Origin: Phaeotremella fagi
Taxonomy: Eukaryota > Basidiomycota > Tremellomycetes > Tremellales > Phaeotremellaceae
Length of the DNA: 64,000 nucleotides
Assembly: GCA_001599715.1 (NCBI GenBank)
Contig: BCHU01000011.1
Location: 248,001 to 312,000 of the forward strand
Reading direction: 5' to 3'
Made by a program: the position numbers and the translations under genes. The notes beneath the pieces are model-generated. The model was given only the letters and a program-made list of their open reading frames with translations. It had not been told where the DNA came from and ran no database searches. Shown here in pieces: positions 46,781 through 58,628 of this stretch (position 1 is the stretch's first letter; each line of letters starts with the position of its first letter).

Positions 46781-49700
46781 ATGCATCTCCTAAATCTAAC
46801 ACTCCAACCACCAACCTCAATAACACTGGCTGCAGTAGGTTCATTCTCCGGTACCAAAGGTCAAGAAATCCTGGTTGTCAGAGGATCCACTAAATTAGAA
46901 ATTTTAAAATTGAATTCGGCAACTGGGGCTCGTATGTCGTCTCGTGTTCTACATTTTATCGTGATGGTGCTAACTGTAAATAGTGGATACGTTATGTACC
47001 ACCGAGGTTAGCTTCTTCCTTGGACAGCATGTTTAGAATTGAGCTGACAGAGTTGATAGGCATTTGGAGCTGTTCGTCAAATCCAAGGATTTAGATTGGC
47101 GGGGATGACAAAAGGTATCTCTCAACTCTAACTTTCTTCCATGTAGGGAGTATACTAAACATCTTTTTTAACATAGATTATATCCTTATAACCTCAGATT
47201 CAGGTCGTTTGTCAATCATCGAATTCGTCGTGGCCCCTACACCACATTTCGAAAGTTTGTATCAAGAAGTGTTTGGGAAATCTGGGAGTCGGTTAGTCTT
47301 GTCTTTTCTTTCTCTGATTGGGGTGGAAACTTACTTTATTGGTTATAGTCGAATTGTCCCTGGTCAGTGGCTAGCTGTTGATCCCAAAGGTAGAAGTTGT
47401 ATGGTCGGAGCGTAGGTTTGATCGTTATTTGGTCATGGGATTATGCTGATGATTACTTTCTAATGATTAGTGTGGAAAAGTTAGTCTCTTTTTGGATCTT
47501 GTGTCTTGATCTCTCAGCTGACTCCTATATCAGGGCTAAACTCGTGTACATCCTAAATCGAAATGCTGAAGGCAAACTGTTCCCTTCTTCACCTTTAGAA
47601 GCACATAAAAATCATGCTATCATAACAGCGATCGTCGGTGTCGATAATGTAAGTCCACCTCCTTTTCCTTATCAAACTCCGAGCTAAACAGACCAACAGG
47701 GATATGATAATCCACTGTTCGCAGCTTTAGAAATGGATTATTCTGATTCAGATGCTGATCCTACTGGGGAGGCTTTACAGAAAGTCGAAAAGGTATGTGT
47801 TTTGAGTCGTTGAATAGAGCTCATGTTTAGCATTTGACATTCTACGAACTTGATCTTGGATTGAATCATGTTGTTAGGAAATGGAGTGAACCAACGGATA
47901 GAAGGGCGAATCTACTGGTTCAAGGTGAGTTTGGGTTGGGATTTGATCTCAAGCCAATGTTTCATGACACTAACGAAACCTACAGTTCCCGGTGGTCAAA
48001 ACGCTGCATCAGATAAATTCGATGGACCTTCAGGTGTACTGGTCTGTTGTGAAGATCATATCATTTGGAAACATATGGACGCGGAGGCTCATCGTGTACC
48101 TATACCTCGAAGACGGAATCCTTTGGCACAACGTGGTGATGCTTCAAGGGGTTTGTTGATCGTCGCTGCTGTCATGCATAAGATCAAAGTGAGTTTTATA
48201 GTCATTGAATTTAAGGCAGAAGACCGACTGACCTTTTCAACCAAGGGAGCTTTCTTTTTCATTCTGCAATCTGAAGACGGTGATTTGTACAAGGTTACTA
48301 TTGAACATGAAGGTGAAGATGTTCAGTCGTTGAGTATCAAGTATTTCGATACGGTGGCTGTTGCTTCCAGTTTGTGTATTTTGAAGAGTGGTTATCTATT
48401 TGTCGCTAGCGAATTCAGTGATCAGTAAGTTACAATACAAAACATGTTGAAGCTCTAACTTACATCTCTACAGGAACCTATATCAGTTCCAAGCTCTTGG
48501 TGACGACGACGATGAACAAGTTTGGTCATCAACCGACTACCCAGATAACGGTAATGGAACCGAACCACTTCCATACGCTTTCTTCAACCCTCGACCGTTA
48601 CTCAATTTACTTCTCGTTGACAACCTACCGTCATTAGATCCAATCATTGATGCTAAAGTTGCAAATCTTCTTGGACCCGCTTCTGACACTCCACAGATTT
48701 ATGCTGCTTGTGGTAGAGGTTCAAGAAGTACTTTTAGAACTTTGAAACATGGTTTGGATGTTAACATGATGGTTTCTTCGCCTTTACCTGGTGTACCCAC
48801 AGCAGTTTGGACTTTGAAGTTGACAGAGGAGGGTGAGTGCAGTGTTCAAAGGGATGAGAAGTTGGACTAACTTTTGTTTAGATGAGTTTGACTCATATAT
48901 CGTCCTTTCTTTCCCTAACGGTACATTGGTGCTTTCGATTGGTGCTACCATAGAAGAAGTCAATGATACAGGTTTCCTATCGACAGGACCAACATTAGCA
49001 GTTCAACAACTTGGTGATTCCGGATTACTTCAGATACATCCATACGGTCTACGACATATCAGAGGAGCAGACAGAGTTGATGAATGGGCCGTACCACCTG
49101 GAACAACGATTGTTTCAGCCACAACAAACAAGAGACAAGTTGTTATCGCTCTTAGTACAGCTGAACTCGTTTATTTCGAATTGGATGAGGAAGGATCGTT
49201 AAGTGAATATCAGGATAGAAAGAGTTTACCAGGAAACGCTACTTGCGTTAGTATTGCCGATGTTCCAGAGGGTAGACGAAGGACACCTTATTTGGTATGT
49301 TTTTTAGGTTGATTGTAGGATTTGGCTAATGATTTCGTAGGCCGTTGGTTGTGATAATCAAACTGTTCATATCATTTCTCTGGAACCCGAGAATACGCTC
49401 ACGACTCTCAGTCTTCAGGTAAGCTACAGGCAGTAGGATACCAGCTGACAAATCTCCAAGGCCTTGACAGCACCTCCATCCTCGATTTGTTTGGCAGAGA
49501 TTTTCGATACCAGTATTGATAAAAACCGATTAACCATGTTCTTGAACATCGGTTTAGTCAATGGTGTATTACTTAGAACTGTAGTTGATCCAGTTGACGG
49601 TTCATTATCCGATACAAGACTTCGATTCCTTGGTGCCAAACCTCCAAAACTGGTTCGAGCTAATGTACACGGTTCACCTTCAGTTTTGGCTTTCTCAAGT

Positions 49701-51510
49701 CGAACTTGGTTGTTGTATACTCATCAAGATTTGTTGCAAACTCAACCCCTTATTTATGATACTCTGGAATACGCTTGTAGTTTGAGTAGTAGTATGTGTG
49801 AAGGATTGATTGGTGTCACTGGTAATCAATTAAGGTATCTATCAAAAATTAATGGAGATGATCGATACTGATTCTGGTGCTCCTTAGAATATTCACTATA
49901 CCTAAATTAGGTGAAAAATTGAAACAAGATTCAACTCCTCTCACATATACACCAAGGAAATTCATTAGTCATCCATACAATCCGTTGTTCTATCTCATCG
50001 AATCTGAACATAGAATACATGGACCTAAAGGTGTAGCTAGAATAGTTGCTGAGAAGGTATGTCTTCATGTTATATGGATATTAGTTCTGACGTTTGCTTT
50101 AGGAGGCGAGCGGTAGTAAAGTCGATAAAACTATTTTACAACTTCCACCAGCTGAATTTGGTCATCCAAAAGCTGGTGCTGGAAATTGGGCGTCTTTGAT
50201 TCGTGTGTTAGATCCTATAGGCGTAGGTTAAGGCTTGGACTATGAGCGATCTGGTTTACTAACGTTAAATTCGTAGAATGATACCCTCCAAACTATCGAA
50301 CTCGATGAAGGGGAGGCTGCTTTCTCCATAACTTTATGTTACTTCGAACGAGGGGCTGGAGAACCTTTCATCGTCGTTGGTACGGGTGTCAATGTAACCT
50401 TAGCTCCCAGGTCGTGTAGAGAAGGTTGGTTACGTGTTTATGCTTTACGGGATGAAGGGAAATCTTTGGAATTCTTACATAAGGTAAATAAAGAATACTT
50501 TCAAATCGATGGAGCTAATGAACGTAGACCAAAACTGATGATGTCCCTATCTGTATTGCTGGATTCCAAGGGTACATGTTGGCTGGTATCGGTAAATCAT
50601 TGAGATTGTATGAAATGGGAAAGAAGGCTTTGTTGAGGAAATGTGAAAATTCTGTGGGTCCGCTGTGGGAGCTTTGAAGCGGCAAATAGCTGACCACACT
50701 GCAGTCCTTCCCAACAGGTGTTGCAACGATCAACGTAATCGGAGCCAGAATAATAGTTGGTGACATGCAAGAGTCAACATTCTACTGTGTCTACAGATCT
50801 ATCCCAACAAGACAACTCTTAATTTTCGCCGACGACTCACAGCCAAGATGGTTGACTACAGTCACGAACGTCGATTACGAAACCGTAGTTTGCGGTGATA
50901 AATTTGGAAACATCTTCTTGAACAGGTTGGATTCGAGAGTTTCTGAGAATGTCGATGAGGATCCAACGGGGGCTGGAATTTTACATGAGAGAGGATTTTT
51001 GATGGGGGCTGCGCATAAGACTGAGTTGATCGCTCACTATAATGTTGGAAGTGTTATCACCTCGTAAGTGTATTTTTTAGCGAGTCGAATCCGGATATTG
51101 AATTTTGTTTAGGTTGACGAAAGTATCTTTGGTTGCTGGTGGTCGTGATGTTTTGTGCTATACTACGATATCAGGCGCTGTTGGAGCGTTGTTGCCTTTC
51201 GCTTCGATGGATGATGTAGAATTCATGACGACTTTGGAAATGGTACTGCATTCTTTAAACTTCCTTGAAATGACGAGACTGACGCCAACCATAGCATATG
51301 AGATCTCATAACACATCTTTGGTAGGAAGGGATCATCTGGCTTATAGAGGATATTACGCACCAGTGATGGGAGTAGTCGATGGAGATCTTTGTGAAAGTT
51401 TTGGATTGTTACCGTATCCGAAACAACAAGCTATCGCTGCTGATTTGGATAGAAGTGTTGGTGATGTTTTGAAGAAATTGGAACAGTTGAGAACTAGTAG
51501 TGCTTTCTAG
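46781..51510 (+). CDS. RSE1: Splicing factor 3B subunit 3 (SF3b130)
   Basis: Large beta-propeller scaffold of the SF3b complex, which helps U2 snRNP bind the branch point. About 1,210 residues in many exons. It starts [14 protein letters not shown], a typical SF3B3 beginning, and has [120 protein letters not shown] and [13 protein letters not shown], ending in the CPSF-A domain with [19 protein letters not shown] and [10 protein letters not shown]. The domain order is the same as in yeast Rse1 and human SF3B3. No break is seen. Confidence 0.95.
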
Positions 51511-51621
51511 TTGGTGGGGAGTGAGTAGTTTACGACACGTAACCAAAAAATGGATTTATGCTTTATGCATTGATAAAAGTAAAATATTCCGATCAACGTC
51601 GTACGAACTTTTGTACGTTAA

Positions 51622-52321
51622 CTAAACTCTATTCAACCTAATCCTCCATCCATAACTTCTCCAAGCTTCCATAAGATATTCAGCAATCAAACCAGCAGAC
51701 CCTTCAATCCCAAAATCAGAACTATCAATTTCAATCTCCTCAATCAGACCTTCCAACCTGGTCCCACGAAAAGCAACAAACGGGGTAAACTCCTCAATCA
51801 TCCTTAAATCGATCAGTTTATTTTCGTCAATCGTAAACCTAGATCTGGATCTGGATTTCGAATGTAATCTCTGAATATTGATGGAAGAGTTACATGAAAT
51901 GATGAAATGGATTAATTGGAATCGATGGGAATTGATTGATCGGAGGAGACGATGGAATTCGGGGGTTTGTTGGGAGGTGTATGGGGTCGTTAGGATGTAG
52001 AATTGATTTTCGGGGGTTTCGGTAGATTTGATTGAAGTGAAAATCGCTGAGAGCTGGGGGTGTTTAGTTTGAATGAGGGTTTTTGACTTACTAGTTCATC
52101 TTTCAGTTCTTGGGATTTGGTTAGTGAGCCTAGGATCTCGAGTGATTCGTTATCGATATATTTGGTTTTTGGGAGTAATTTGCTGGTTTGAGGCATTAAT
52201 ATCAGATCACGGAATGCACTTTGATTATTCTGGGTTTTGATCGTACTCACGTTAGGTACTTTGCAATGGTTGATTTACCAACTGCTGGATAACCGTTCAA
52301 GAGGATTATGACTGTTGGCAT
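51622..52321 (-). CDS. P-loop NTPase / small-molecule kinase-like protein
   Basis: Three exons read from 52321 to TAG 51622-51624, about 200 residues. The N-terminus is a strong Walker A (VIILLNGYPAVGKSTIAKYL), as in nucleoside or shikimate-type kinases. A DNESLE segment follows, then FYILTTPYTSQQTPEF, FQLIHFIISCNSSIN (beta strand), a basic HSKSRSRSRF loop and a C-terminal helix ending GWRIRLNRV. No Walker B or lid motif clearly names the family. It overlaps nothing and lies tail-to-tail with RSE1. A cytosolic phosphotransferase of unknown substrate is the most that can be said. Confidence 0.75.
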
Positions 52322-52643
52322 TTTAATGTGAATGGGGAAGAGACAAATGAGGTGAGAGGAGTTGGTGAGGACATGCAATCACTCTTTTGAATTGATTGGA
52401 ATCGAGGTTGAGCTTATACCTCCTCCCTCCATCCCATCTCATCTGCTACGCAGCTATTACCCCTATGTAAGATTGAAATGTAACCGATTGATAGAGTTTG
52501 GTAACCACCTTTCGTTGTGAGGTTACCAATCAATCTCTCTTCGTACCTGTATCAAAGCTCAAGCCGTACTTTAAGTTACTTGATTCATACATAAAACACC
52601 AATTTGTACACAGCCAATATCCACCCCAACTCGTCTCCACCTC
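52322..52643. other. Gap between the P-loop gene and the 2-hydroxyacid dehydrogenase
   Basis: 322 nt between two minus-strand genes: promoter of the first and 3' end of the second. A plus-strand open frame that crosses into the dehydrogenase is its antisense. Nothing else is seen. Confidence 0.4.
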
Positions 52644-53981
52644 TTACTCAGCTGGACCCAACTCCCTACCCAAAGCTTTAACTCTACTTCCACCATCTTC
52701 CAAAAAGCTTTCGACGTTTTCGACAGTTTCAGTCCACCAGATTTTATAAGTATCTTCTTCAACGTATGCCATGTGTGGTGTTAATCTATTTTGCGAGGCG
52801 TCAGCGATTGAACAAGGACAACGACAGTATGATCTCCACTTACGTTACGTTTTTGAGACCTTCGAATGGGTTTGCTGTCAATAACGGTTCTTCCTCGTAG
52901 ACATCTAAAGCGGCGTGCTGAATAACAATGAAAAATTAGATAATCTAGTTATGATCTATGTAGTGGACTCACCCTGATATCACCTCTTTTAAGTACATCA
53001 ACTAAAGCGGCTGTATCAACGATACCTCCTCTAGAGGTGTTAATGAAGATAGCAGATTTCTTCATAGCTTTAAACTCTTTTTCACCGATTAGGTGACGGG
53101 TTCGTGGTGACAATACCATTTGGATCGTGATATAATCTGACACCTTAATCAAATCAATCAAGGAAGGAGCGAGTTCTGTTTTAGGGTAAAAAGTTCAATC
53201 GTGATTCTATTTGGTTCAGTTGAAGGATACTCACCGATATCATCACCGACTTGTTTTACTCTTTCAGCTGTCAAGTTTGGTGACCAGGTAATGATATTGA
53301 ACCCAAACGCTCGAGCAGCATGTACAGCGGCTTGACCTAGATTACCAAAACCAATGATACCAAGGGTTTTACCCCTAAACCCCGAATCAGTTTAAACCCA
53401 TTGAATCAGATTCACAACCCACCCTAGTCCAGTACTAATAGTCTCTTGCCAGGGTAAATCACCCCCAGCTCTCCCAGCCCCACTTTGAACCCGATTAGTC
53501 CCATCCACGACATTCTTCGCAGCAGCCAAAAGCAACGCCCAGAAATGTTCGTTCGTCCTTCCACCTGGTCCTTGGACTTTTGGACTTGATTTGGATGCGA
53601 AGATTGGTAAGGAAGGTGAGGATGGTGGGAGGGATCGGTTCCTTCCTCCGGTTGTTGTTAGGAGTTTCAGATTTGGGAGTTTGGAGATTAGGGTTGGGGG
53701 GAAGGGGGTTCTTTCTCTCATCGTACAGATGATGTTGACTGATTTGATCAGTGAGTGTTACTTTCGTATTCTTGACTTACAAGGTTCGAGCCTTTTTACT
53801 AATTCAGCTTCATCGTGGATCGTATCTCGGAAGACGGTGATTTCAACACCTTTACTTTTGACGTTACTCCAATCGGCATATGTTTGAGAGACGCTGTGGG
53901 GGATTAGTTAGTTCGGTAATCTTGGACTTGATGAGTTAATTACTTTTGGTAATCATCCAATATAGCTAACTTGACAGACAT
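52644..53981 (-). CDS. D-isomer-specific 2-hydroxyacid dehydrogenase
   Basis: NAD-dependent reduction of 2-keto acids. Several exons read from 53981 to TAA 52644-52646. It starts MSVKLAILDDYQ, followed by a catalytic-domain half with ERTPFPPTLISKLPNLKLL and TTTGGRNRSL. The Rossmann half has GKTLGIIGFGNLGQAAVHAARAFG (GxGxxG-type), SPRTRHLIG, SAIFINTSRGGIVD (catalytic Arg), ALDVYEEEPL (catalytic Glu) and LTPHMAYVEED (catalytic His). All three catalytic residues are present. The substrate is not defined; phosphoglycerate, glyoxylate and other 2-keto acids are possible. An extended GRNRSLPPSSPS loop replaces the usual short GxRNxxID. Confidence 0.92.
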
Positions 53982-54506
53982 GATGATGGATGTTTTGGTG
54001 AGAGTTGAAGTGTAATATCTATTTTAAGACAGTCAATACTATCCACCTATCCACCTTGGTTTGACCATCTTATTCGCCATTACTCGGGTGAATCCGATAC
54101 AACAGGAGAATAATCCTCCGGTTAAATATACAGTAGACTTTATGTATGAGTAGTTTCCATTTAAGAGTTTTTCAAAGAACATGAGGTAATCAATTTCATT
54201 CTTTGAGTGTATGCGAAGGGAATATATCCTCTAGCTGTCGTTGAACCGATTTTGAAATTGTTTAAAACGCTCTGACATCAAAGAGTACTGAAAATGCGGC
54301 GTTGACTCGCTGAGTAACCAGCTAGAGATGTAACTGACTCAATCGATTTAAATCAAATCCTTTGAGAGGATAAGCTGAGTTTGAAGATCCTTTGTCAGCT
54401 CCGATGGATTGAGTTCTCCTCTCCAACTAACATCTTCATTTTATCTCTTCGTTCAACCAACTGCTTTTTCTCCGCCCTCGACCAGCTCCGAATCAAACTC
54501 CCAAAC
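53982..54506. promoter_or_regulatory. Divergent region before the interrupted gene
   Basis: 525 nt with TACAGTA at 54129-54135. It presumably holds promoters for the dehydrogenase and for the gene at 54507. No coding frame is seen. Confidence 0.4.
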
Positions 54507-55118
54507 ATGAATAACCCATCATCAACACCACTAACGTTAACCGATCTCCCCTCCCAATCGTATATAGGAATAATAGCCCATCTCACAATCCACCATACAA
54601 ACGGAACCTACACCGCCACTCCTTCAATCGAATTCATTCCCGAACAAAATCAATATTAAAATATCGGTCAAGCCATACTTTCCAGAGCTAATTCTTGGAA
54701 GTTACCTCCACCAAACGAGAGTAAAACAGCTACTGAGATTCGTGAGAATTTCGTCGAATTTGTCGCTGCTCTTGGTTTTGGTGAACGGGCTGGTGTTGAG
54801 TTGACGAATAAGGTTTTGTGGCATGAAAATTCGTCTGGCAATTCAAGTGAATCCCGAGAATGTGATCTCGGATCCATGGGTCAAGAGAACGACGATGAAT
54901 GGTGGGAGGATGGTAACAAAGTTCAAGGTGATCAGACAATCAAGTTGGTGTTTTTAGACAAAGAAGATAAAGATTCATTGATGAGTGGCGGGACTGTCGT
55001 ACCTTCAAAATACTCGTTACTAGATGAAAAGATCATGAGCAAAATCGTCATCAGGAAGCAACATCAAGATAGTTTCCCCCATGATCTGTGTCTTGATGTA
55101 TATTTCGGTAAGGAGTAA
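54507..55118 (+). pseudogene. Unknown gene interrupted by one in-frame stop codon (or needing readthrough/splicing)
   Basis: From the ATG at 54507 the frame encodes 50 residues ending PEQNQY, then a TAA at 54657-54659, and then goes on in the same frame with no further stop to TAA at 55116-55118 (about 203 codons in all). Both parts have natural-looking composition. I do not know the family; the second half has a Trp-Trp acidic patch (DDEWWEDG) and ends LDVYFGKE. A single substitution could have made the stop. Alternatives are stop readthrough, or an unannotated intron: a GTATAT donor at about 54558 joined to CAG ahead of GCTAATTC would keep frame and remove the stop, but no good branch site is seen. 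Confidence 0.5.
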
Positions 55119-55657
55119 TTGGGGGTTAGCTTGAGAATATCTCTGATTTGTATTTTCCGGTTTGGGTCTATTTTATGTAATCATTTGTGCTTACAGTAGC
55201 TTGTGGTCGCTTACAAAACTGGACAAAGCTAATGCATACAGTAGCATGTGTTGTGTCTAGAAAGTATGGATTTGTGGACTTGGTCCCGTTTGAATATTGC
55301 CGTTATGTACAGTGCCCTCGATTTTTGAGACTGTTGGATTGATTCAGGCAGGATTACAATCAAGCAAAATGAGGTTAGACGGCGTCGCACCCAACCCCCT
55401 CCAAGTCTCGGACCCTCCTAATACCAAGTCGAGAGTGGAGGGAAGAGCTGCCTGCAGAGACTTAGTGTGCCTTCCAAATCATCTGTCACCTCATATTTGA
55501 TCCTTTCACAGTCATGTCAAAGGTACATACTTTTACGCACTGCATTAGACAGTTTACGTACGAGCTGAAGCACTCTTCAATTTTCTTCTTCTCAAGAAAG
55601 TATCAACCCGCTGAACCGATCTTCTTTACCACTAATTTACAACAGAAACACGAAGCA
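55119..55657. promoter_or_regulatory. Gap before the intronless tandem family
   Basis: 539 nt with TACAGTA at 55192-55198 and 55237-55243. An in-frame ATG at 55514 would extend the next gene by 48 residues, but the other copies start near the position of 55658. No separate gene is seen. Confidence 0.4.
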
Positions 55658-56374
55658 ATGAGCCAGCAAACGATGAAGATGGTCTCCCTCAACGATTTCA
55701 ACAAAGAATCCTTGATAGGAATCGAACCACGTTTACGGATATTTCGAGAAGGTTCCACTTACTCCGCCTACTTCTCCCTGGTAGTTCTCCCCCAACAAGA
55801 TTCAGAATCGGTTATCTTTGAATCTCTACGCAAAGCCGGTGTCTCTTGGAAAATGGGTGATCTGGGTAATTGCTCCGACTATATGCTCAAAAACAAGTTC
55901 ATCGATTTCATCAAATCTCTCGCTCCTGATAATTTGCAGACCGAACCTGAACCAGAAATCAATCAGGAAGTCCCACAAACGAAAGAAAGAAAGCACAGAT
56001 TCAAACCTTTACTCAAAAAGGCTTTTCATTCTCGAAAATCAGATAAATCTACCGGTACAAACGATACAGCAAGTCAAGATAATGTGGTGGAGGAAGTCCC
56101 CGAGAAACCTGTTACTCTACAGGACGTATCAGTCCTTTGGCTGGATACCCATGCGGTCTCAACTTTGATGAAAAGGGATTCCATCAACCCTTGTCAATAT
56201 GCTTGGGACGAGAATCAAATCCGAGGAAAGATTTCTTTGGTTGAACGCGGAGCTAGAAATACGGAGGGAGGTGATTGGGACATTAATATGGTCTTAGGGG
56301 AGGAAGGCACTGCTTATGAAAATTTCCCAGATGATAGATCTGGTCATAGAACCACTTTCGTCTGTGGTAAATAG
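55658..56374 (+). CDS. Unknown protein, intronless tandem family C, copy 1
   Basis: Single exon of 238 residues from the ATG at 55658; the frame extends upstream to 55514, but the paralogues support the shorter form. N-terminal block: LNDFNKESLIGIEPRLRIFR, then YSAYFSLVVLPQQDSES, and ESLRKAGVSWKMGDLG. A basic middle (RKHRFKPLLKKAFHSRKSDK) may be a nuclear localisation signal. The C-terminal block has VSVLWLDTHAV. The same three blocks recur in the next three genes. No signal peptide, membrane span or known motif. The lack of introns contrasts with nearly every other gene here. Function unknown. Confidence 0.78.
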   Translation: MSQQTMKMVSLNDFNKESLIGIEPRLRIFREGSTYSAYFSLVVLPQQDSESVIFESLRKAGVSWKMGDLGNCSDYMLKNKFIDFIKSLAPDNLQTEPEPEINQEVPQTKERKHRFKPLLKKAFHSRKSDKSTGTNDTASQDNVVEEVPEKPVTLQDVSVLWLDTHAVSTLMKRDSINPCQYAWDENQIRGKISLVERGARNTEGGDWDINMVLGEEGTAYENFPDDRSGHRTTFVCGK

Positions 56375-56654
56375 GTTTTAGAACAACTGTATATGGTTCA
56401 TGTGGCTTTGCTGATTTTGATGTGAATGTGACTAGTCTTGTCTCCGATTTGCCAGGCTCCCAAGAAGGGAAAGACTTACGAAAGCAAAGCAAACGATGTT
56501 TTCTTATCACTAAGGCTTCTCTTCAGAATACCTTCTGAAGACACGCGTTTTCCCGAAAACCTTCGAAGGCATTCTTGGACTACATTGCCTGTGAAGGGTA
56601 ATTGGTTTTACTTTATCTTTCATTTATATCAATCCTACCATTTTCTTCTCAGTA

Positions 56655-57323
56655 ATGAACGGTCACACCTCCAAAATCTCCTTGGCAGACTTTGAGCAAA
56701 ATCGTCTAGAGGGTATCGAACTACGTCTACGCATCTATCGCGAAAGTGGCGGTTGTTCAGCAGAAGTTTCGTTAACTTTACTTCCAGATAGAAATCATGA
56801 TTCATATTTCTACAAATCTATAGCAAAAGATATTGAAAGTTGGGAGTTAGATGATATAACGGATGAAAATGGTGTTGTTAGTAATGAAAAACTTATCCAG
56901 AGATTTGGGGAACTGTCGAAAATCGTCGCTCAAAGTGCTGAAGACGCTGCCACTAAACTTCAATCATTCATGGAAGACGACTCTGTCGAGTCAAATTCCG
57001 AAATGAATACGCTCATGCGAAAGGAAGGAGAACGGTTCAGTAGGCACGGTCATGATAATCAGAGAATCCGCTTCGTTTGGTTGGATTCGGCTACCAGAAG
57101 GATATTGGGGCATATGAAAGGTACGTTCATGCCGATCGATCATTTCTATGATCTCCAGAAGGTTTCGGAGACAAGTAATATTTTACGTATACCTAAATCA
57201 ACGCACAGTCTTCAGACGCATGGTTCAGGGGTTGTAGTCTCTTTGGGTCCTCTAGACGATTTATCAAAATACTCAGAGTGGGATCGACATAAAGAGTTCC
57301 GGAAGTCCAGGGAAATAGAGTAG
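56655..57323 (+). CDS. Unknown protein, intronless tandem family C, copy 2
   Basis: Single exon of 222 residues. The conserved N-terminal block is strong (LADFEQNRLEGIELRLRIYR, then VSLTLLPDRNHDSYFYKSI and ESWELDDITDENG), and the middle holds a helix (LSKIVAQSAEDAATKLQSF) also present in copy 3. The WLD block reads RIRFVWLDSATRRIL. The C-terminus is charged. There are no cysteines and no signal peptide. Function unknown. Confidence 0.8.
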   Translation: MNGHTSKISLADFEQNRLEGIELRLRIYRESGGCSAEVSLTLLPDRNHDSYFYKSIAKDIESWELDDITDENGVVSNEKLIQRFGELSKIVAQSAEDAATKLQSFMEDDSVESNSEMNTLMRKEGERFSRHGHDNQRIRFVWLDSATRRILGHMKGTFMPIDHFYDLQKVSETSNILRIPKSTHSLQTHGSGVVVSLGPLDDLSKYSEWDRHKEFRKSREIE

Positions 57324-57658
57324 AAGAGGGGAAGAAAGGATACACAAGAATGTAGTAGAAATCCCGTACTGTTCGTAGATCTGATTACCATAGCTTCTTT
57401 CGCCCTGTTTATTTATACATCATCCAAAGCAAGAGACTCGAAAAAGTGACATCATGTATTCATTTCCTTACCACGTCGGCTGTTTACTTTTGGTCATGAA
57501 AGGATTTCAAGAAATCTCAAGAATGGAGCTGTACGAATACAAGAGAGACTCGGAGTTCTTATTATCTTCGTATTTCCTTTTGATCTTAATTTCCCCTACA
57601 AAATCCAGGTTATACACTTACACTTCATCAATACATCAGTGGCATACAGTGTACTGTA
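57324..57658. promoter_or_regulatory. Gap between family C copies 2 and 3
   Basis: 335 nt ending in TACAGTGTACTGTA (57645-57658), which directly abuts the next ATG. No gene is seen. Confidence 0.45.
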
Positions 57659-58315
57659 ATGAGCGAACTCCCTTCAGAAGAGATCTTCCTCAGCGAATTC
57701 GATGAATACAGTCTTGTCGGCCTCTCTCTTCGACTTGGAATCAACAAAATAGGTTCAGCTTACACTTCGAGACCTTCTCTGGCCGTTCTCCCTCGCAGAG
57801 ACAAAGACACCTATTTCAACAGCATCCTACAAGCCACAGTTAACTCCTGGAAGATGGGAGACGTCCAAGACGACAATGGTAAACCTTCTCCAAACAAAAT
57901 GAAAGAGCAATACATCGATTTGGCCACTCGAATCAACAAAGCCACCCAGAAGGCTGCTGCAGACTTGAATTCTTTCGTTCAAGGCACTACCTCACTCTTC
58001 GACTCTTCAACAGCTTCGATGATCACCGAAGAACACGCTCGATTTCAATCCAATATTGGAGGCGGTGGATACATCCCACCTGTTCGAATTTTATGGTTGG
58101 ATCAAGTCGCCACCGACGAATTGGCAGCACACGGCGCGCGATATTATGTTTCCCGATGTACGTTTCAAAAGGAAAGGTTTTCCGACCTGAAAGCTTTTCT
58201 TGGTAGCACAGGCGGAAGTTGCTCAGTAGTATTGGACGAGGGATACATATCATCGATGCTTTGGGAGACTGTAACAAAGAAGAAGGAGGAAGAGAAGGAA
58301 ACTGGTGAGACATAG
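57659..58315 (+). CDS. Unknown protein, intronless tandem family C, copy 3
   Basis: Single exon of 218 residues. Blocks: LSEFDEYSLVGLSLRLGINK, RPSLAVLPRRDKDTYFNSIL, VNSWKMGDVQDDNGKPS, a helix (LATRINKATQKAAADLNSF) matching copy 2, and VRILWLDQVATDEL. The tail is Lys/Glu-rich (KKKEEEKETGET). Copies 2 and 3 are the closest pair by eye. Function unknown. Confidence 0.8.
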   Translation: MSELPSEEIFLSEFDEYSLVGLSLRLGINKIGSAYTSRPSLAVLPRRDKDTYFNSILQATVNSWKMGDVQDDNGKPSPNKMKEQYIDLATRINKATQKAAADLNSFVQGTTSLFDSSTASMITEEHARFQSNIGGGGYIPPVRILWLDQVATDELAAHGARYYVSRCTFQKERFSDLKAFLGSTGGSCSVVLDEGYISSMLWETVTKKKEEEKETGET

Positions 58316-58628
58316 GTACATACTGTAGTGTAGTTTTCGATCAAAGTACGCAATCGATTTTTGCTCTCCCATGACAAGTTCCATTTCCTCTGACCTGACA
58401 AAGGGGAGGTCGGAATTCAGTTGCTGTACGTTTCCAAACATCACCTTCAGTACCAGGGCTTCCAGTAGCTGTATATCGCCATCATTCAACTCAAGTACAC
58501 AGGCGAAGACTTTCTAGCCCCGACGAACAAAGATCCTTTATCATAATTTTGACTTGAATGGGTGCTATGATATATAAAGGCTGGCTACAAAGACATGAGA
58601 CTTCCACCACATTCTCAACACTGTCAGC
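58316..58628. promoter_or_regulatory. Gap between family C copies 3 and 4
   Basis: 313 nt with TACTGTA at 58321-58327. A TATATAAAG at about 58571 could be a TATA box for copy 4, about 60 nt before its ATG. Minus-strand frames here are antisense to copy 3. Confidence 0.45.
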
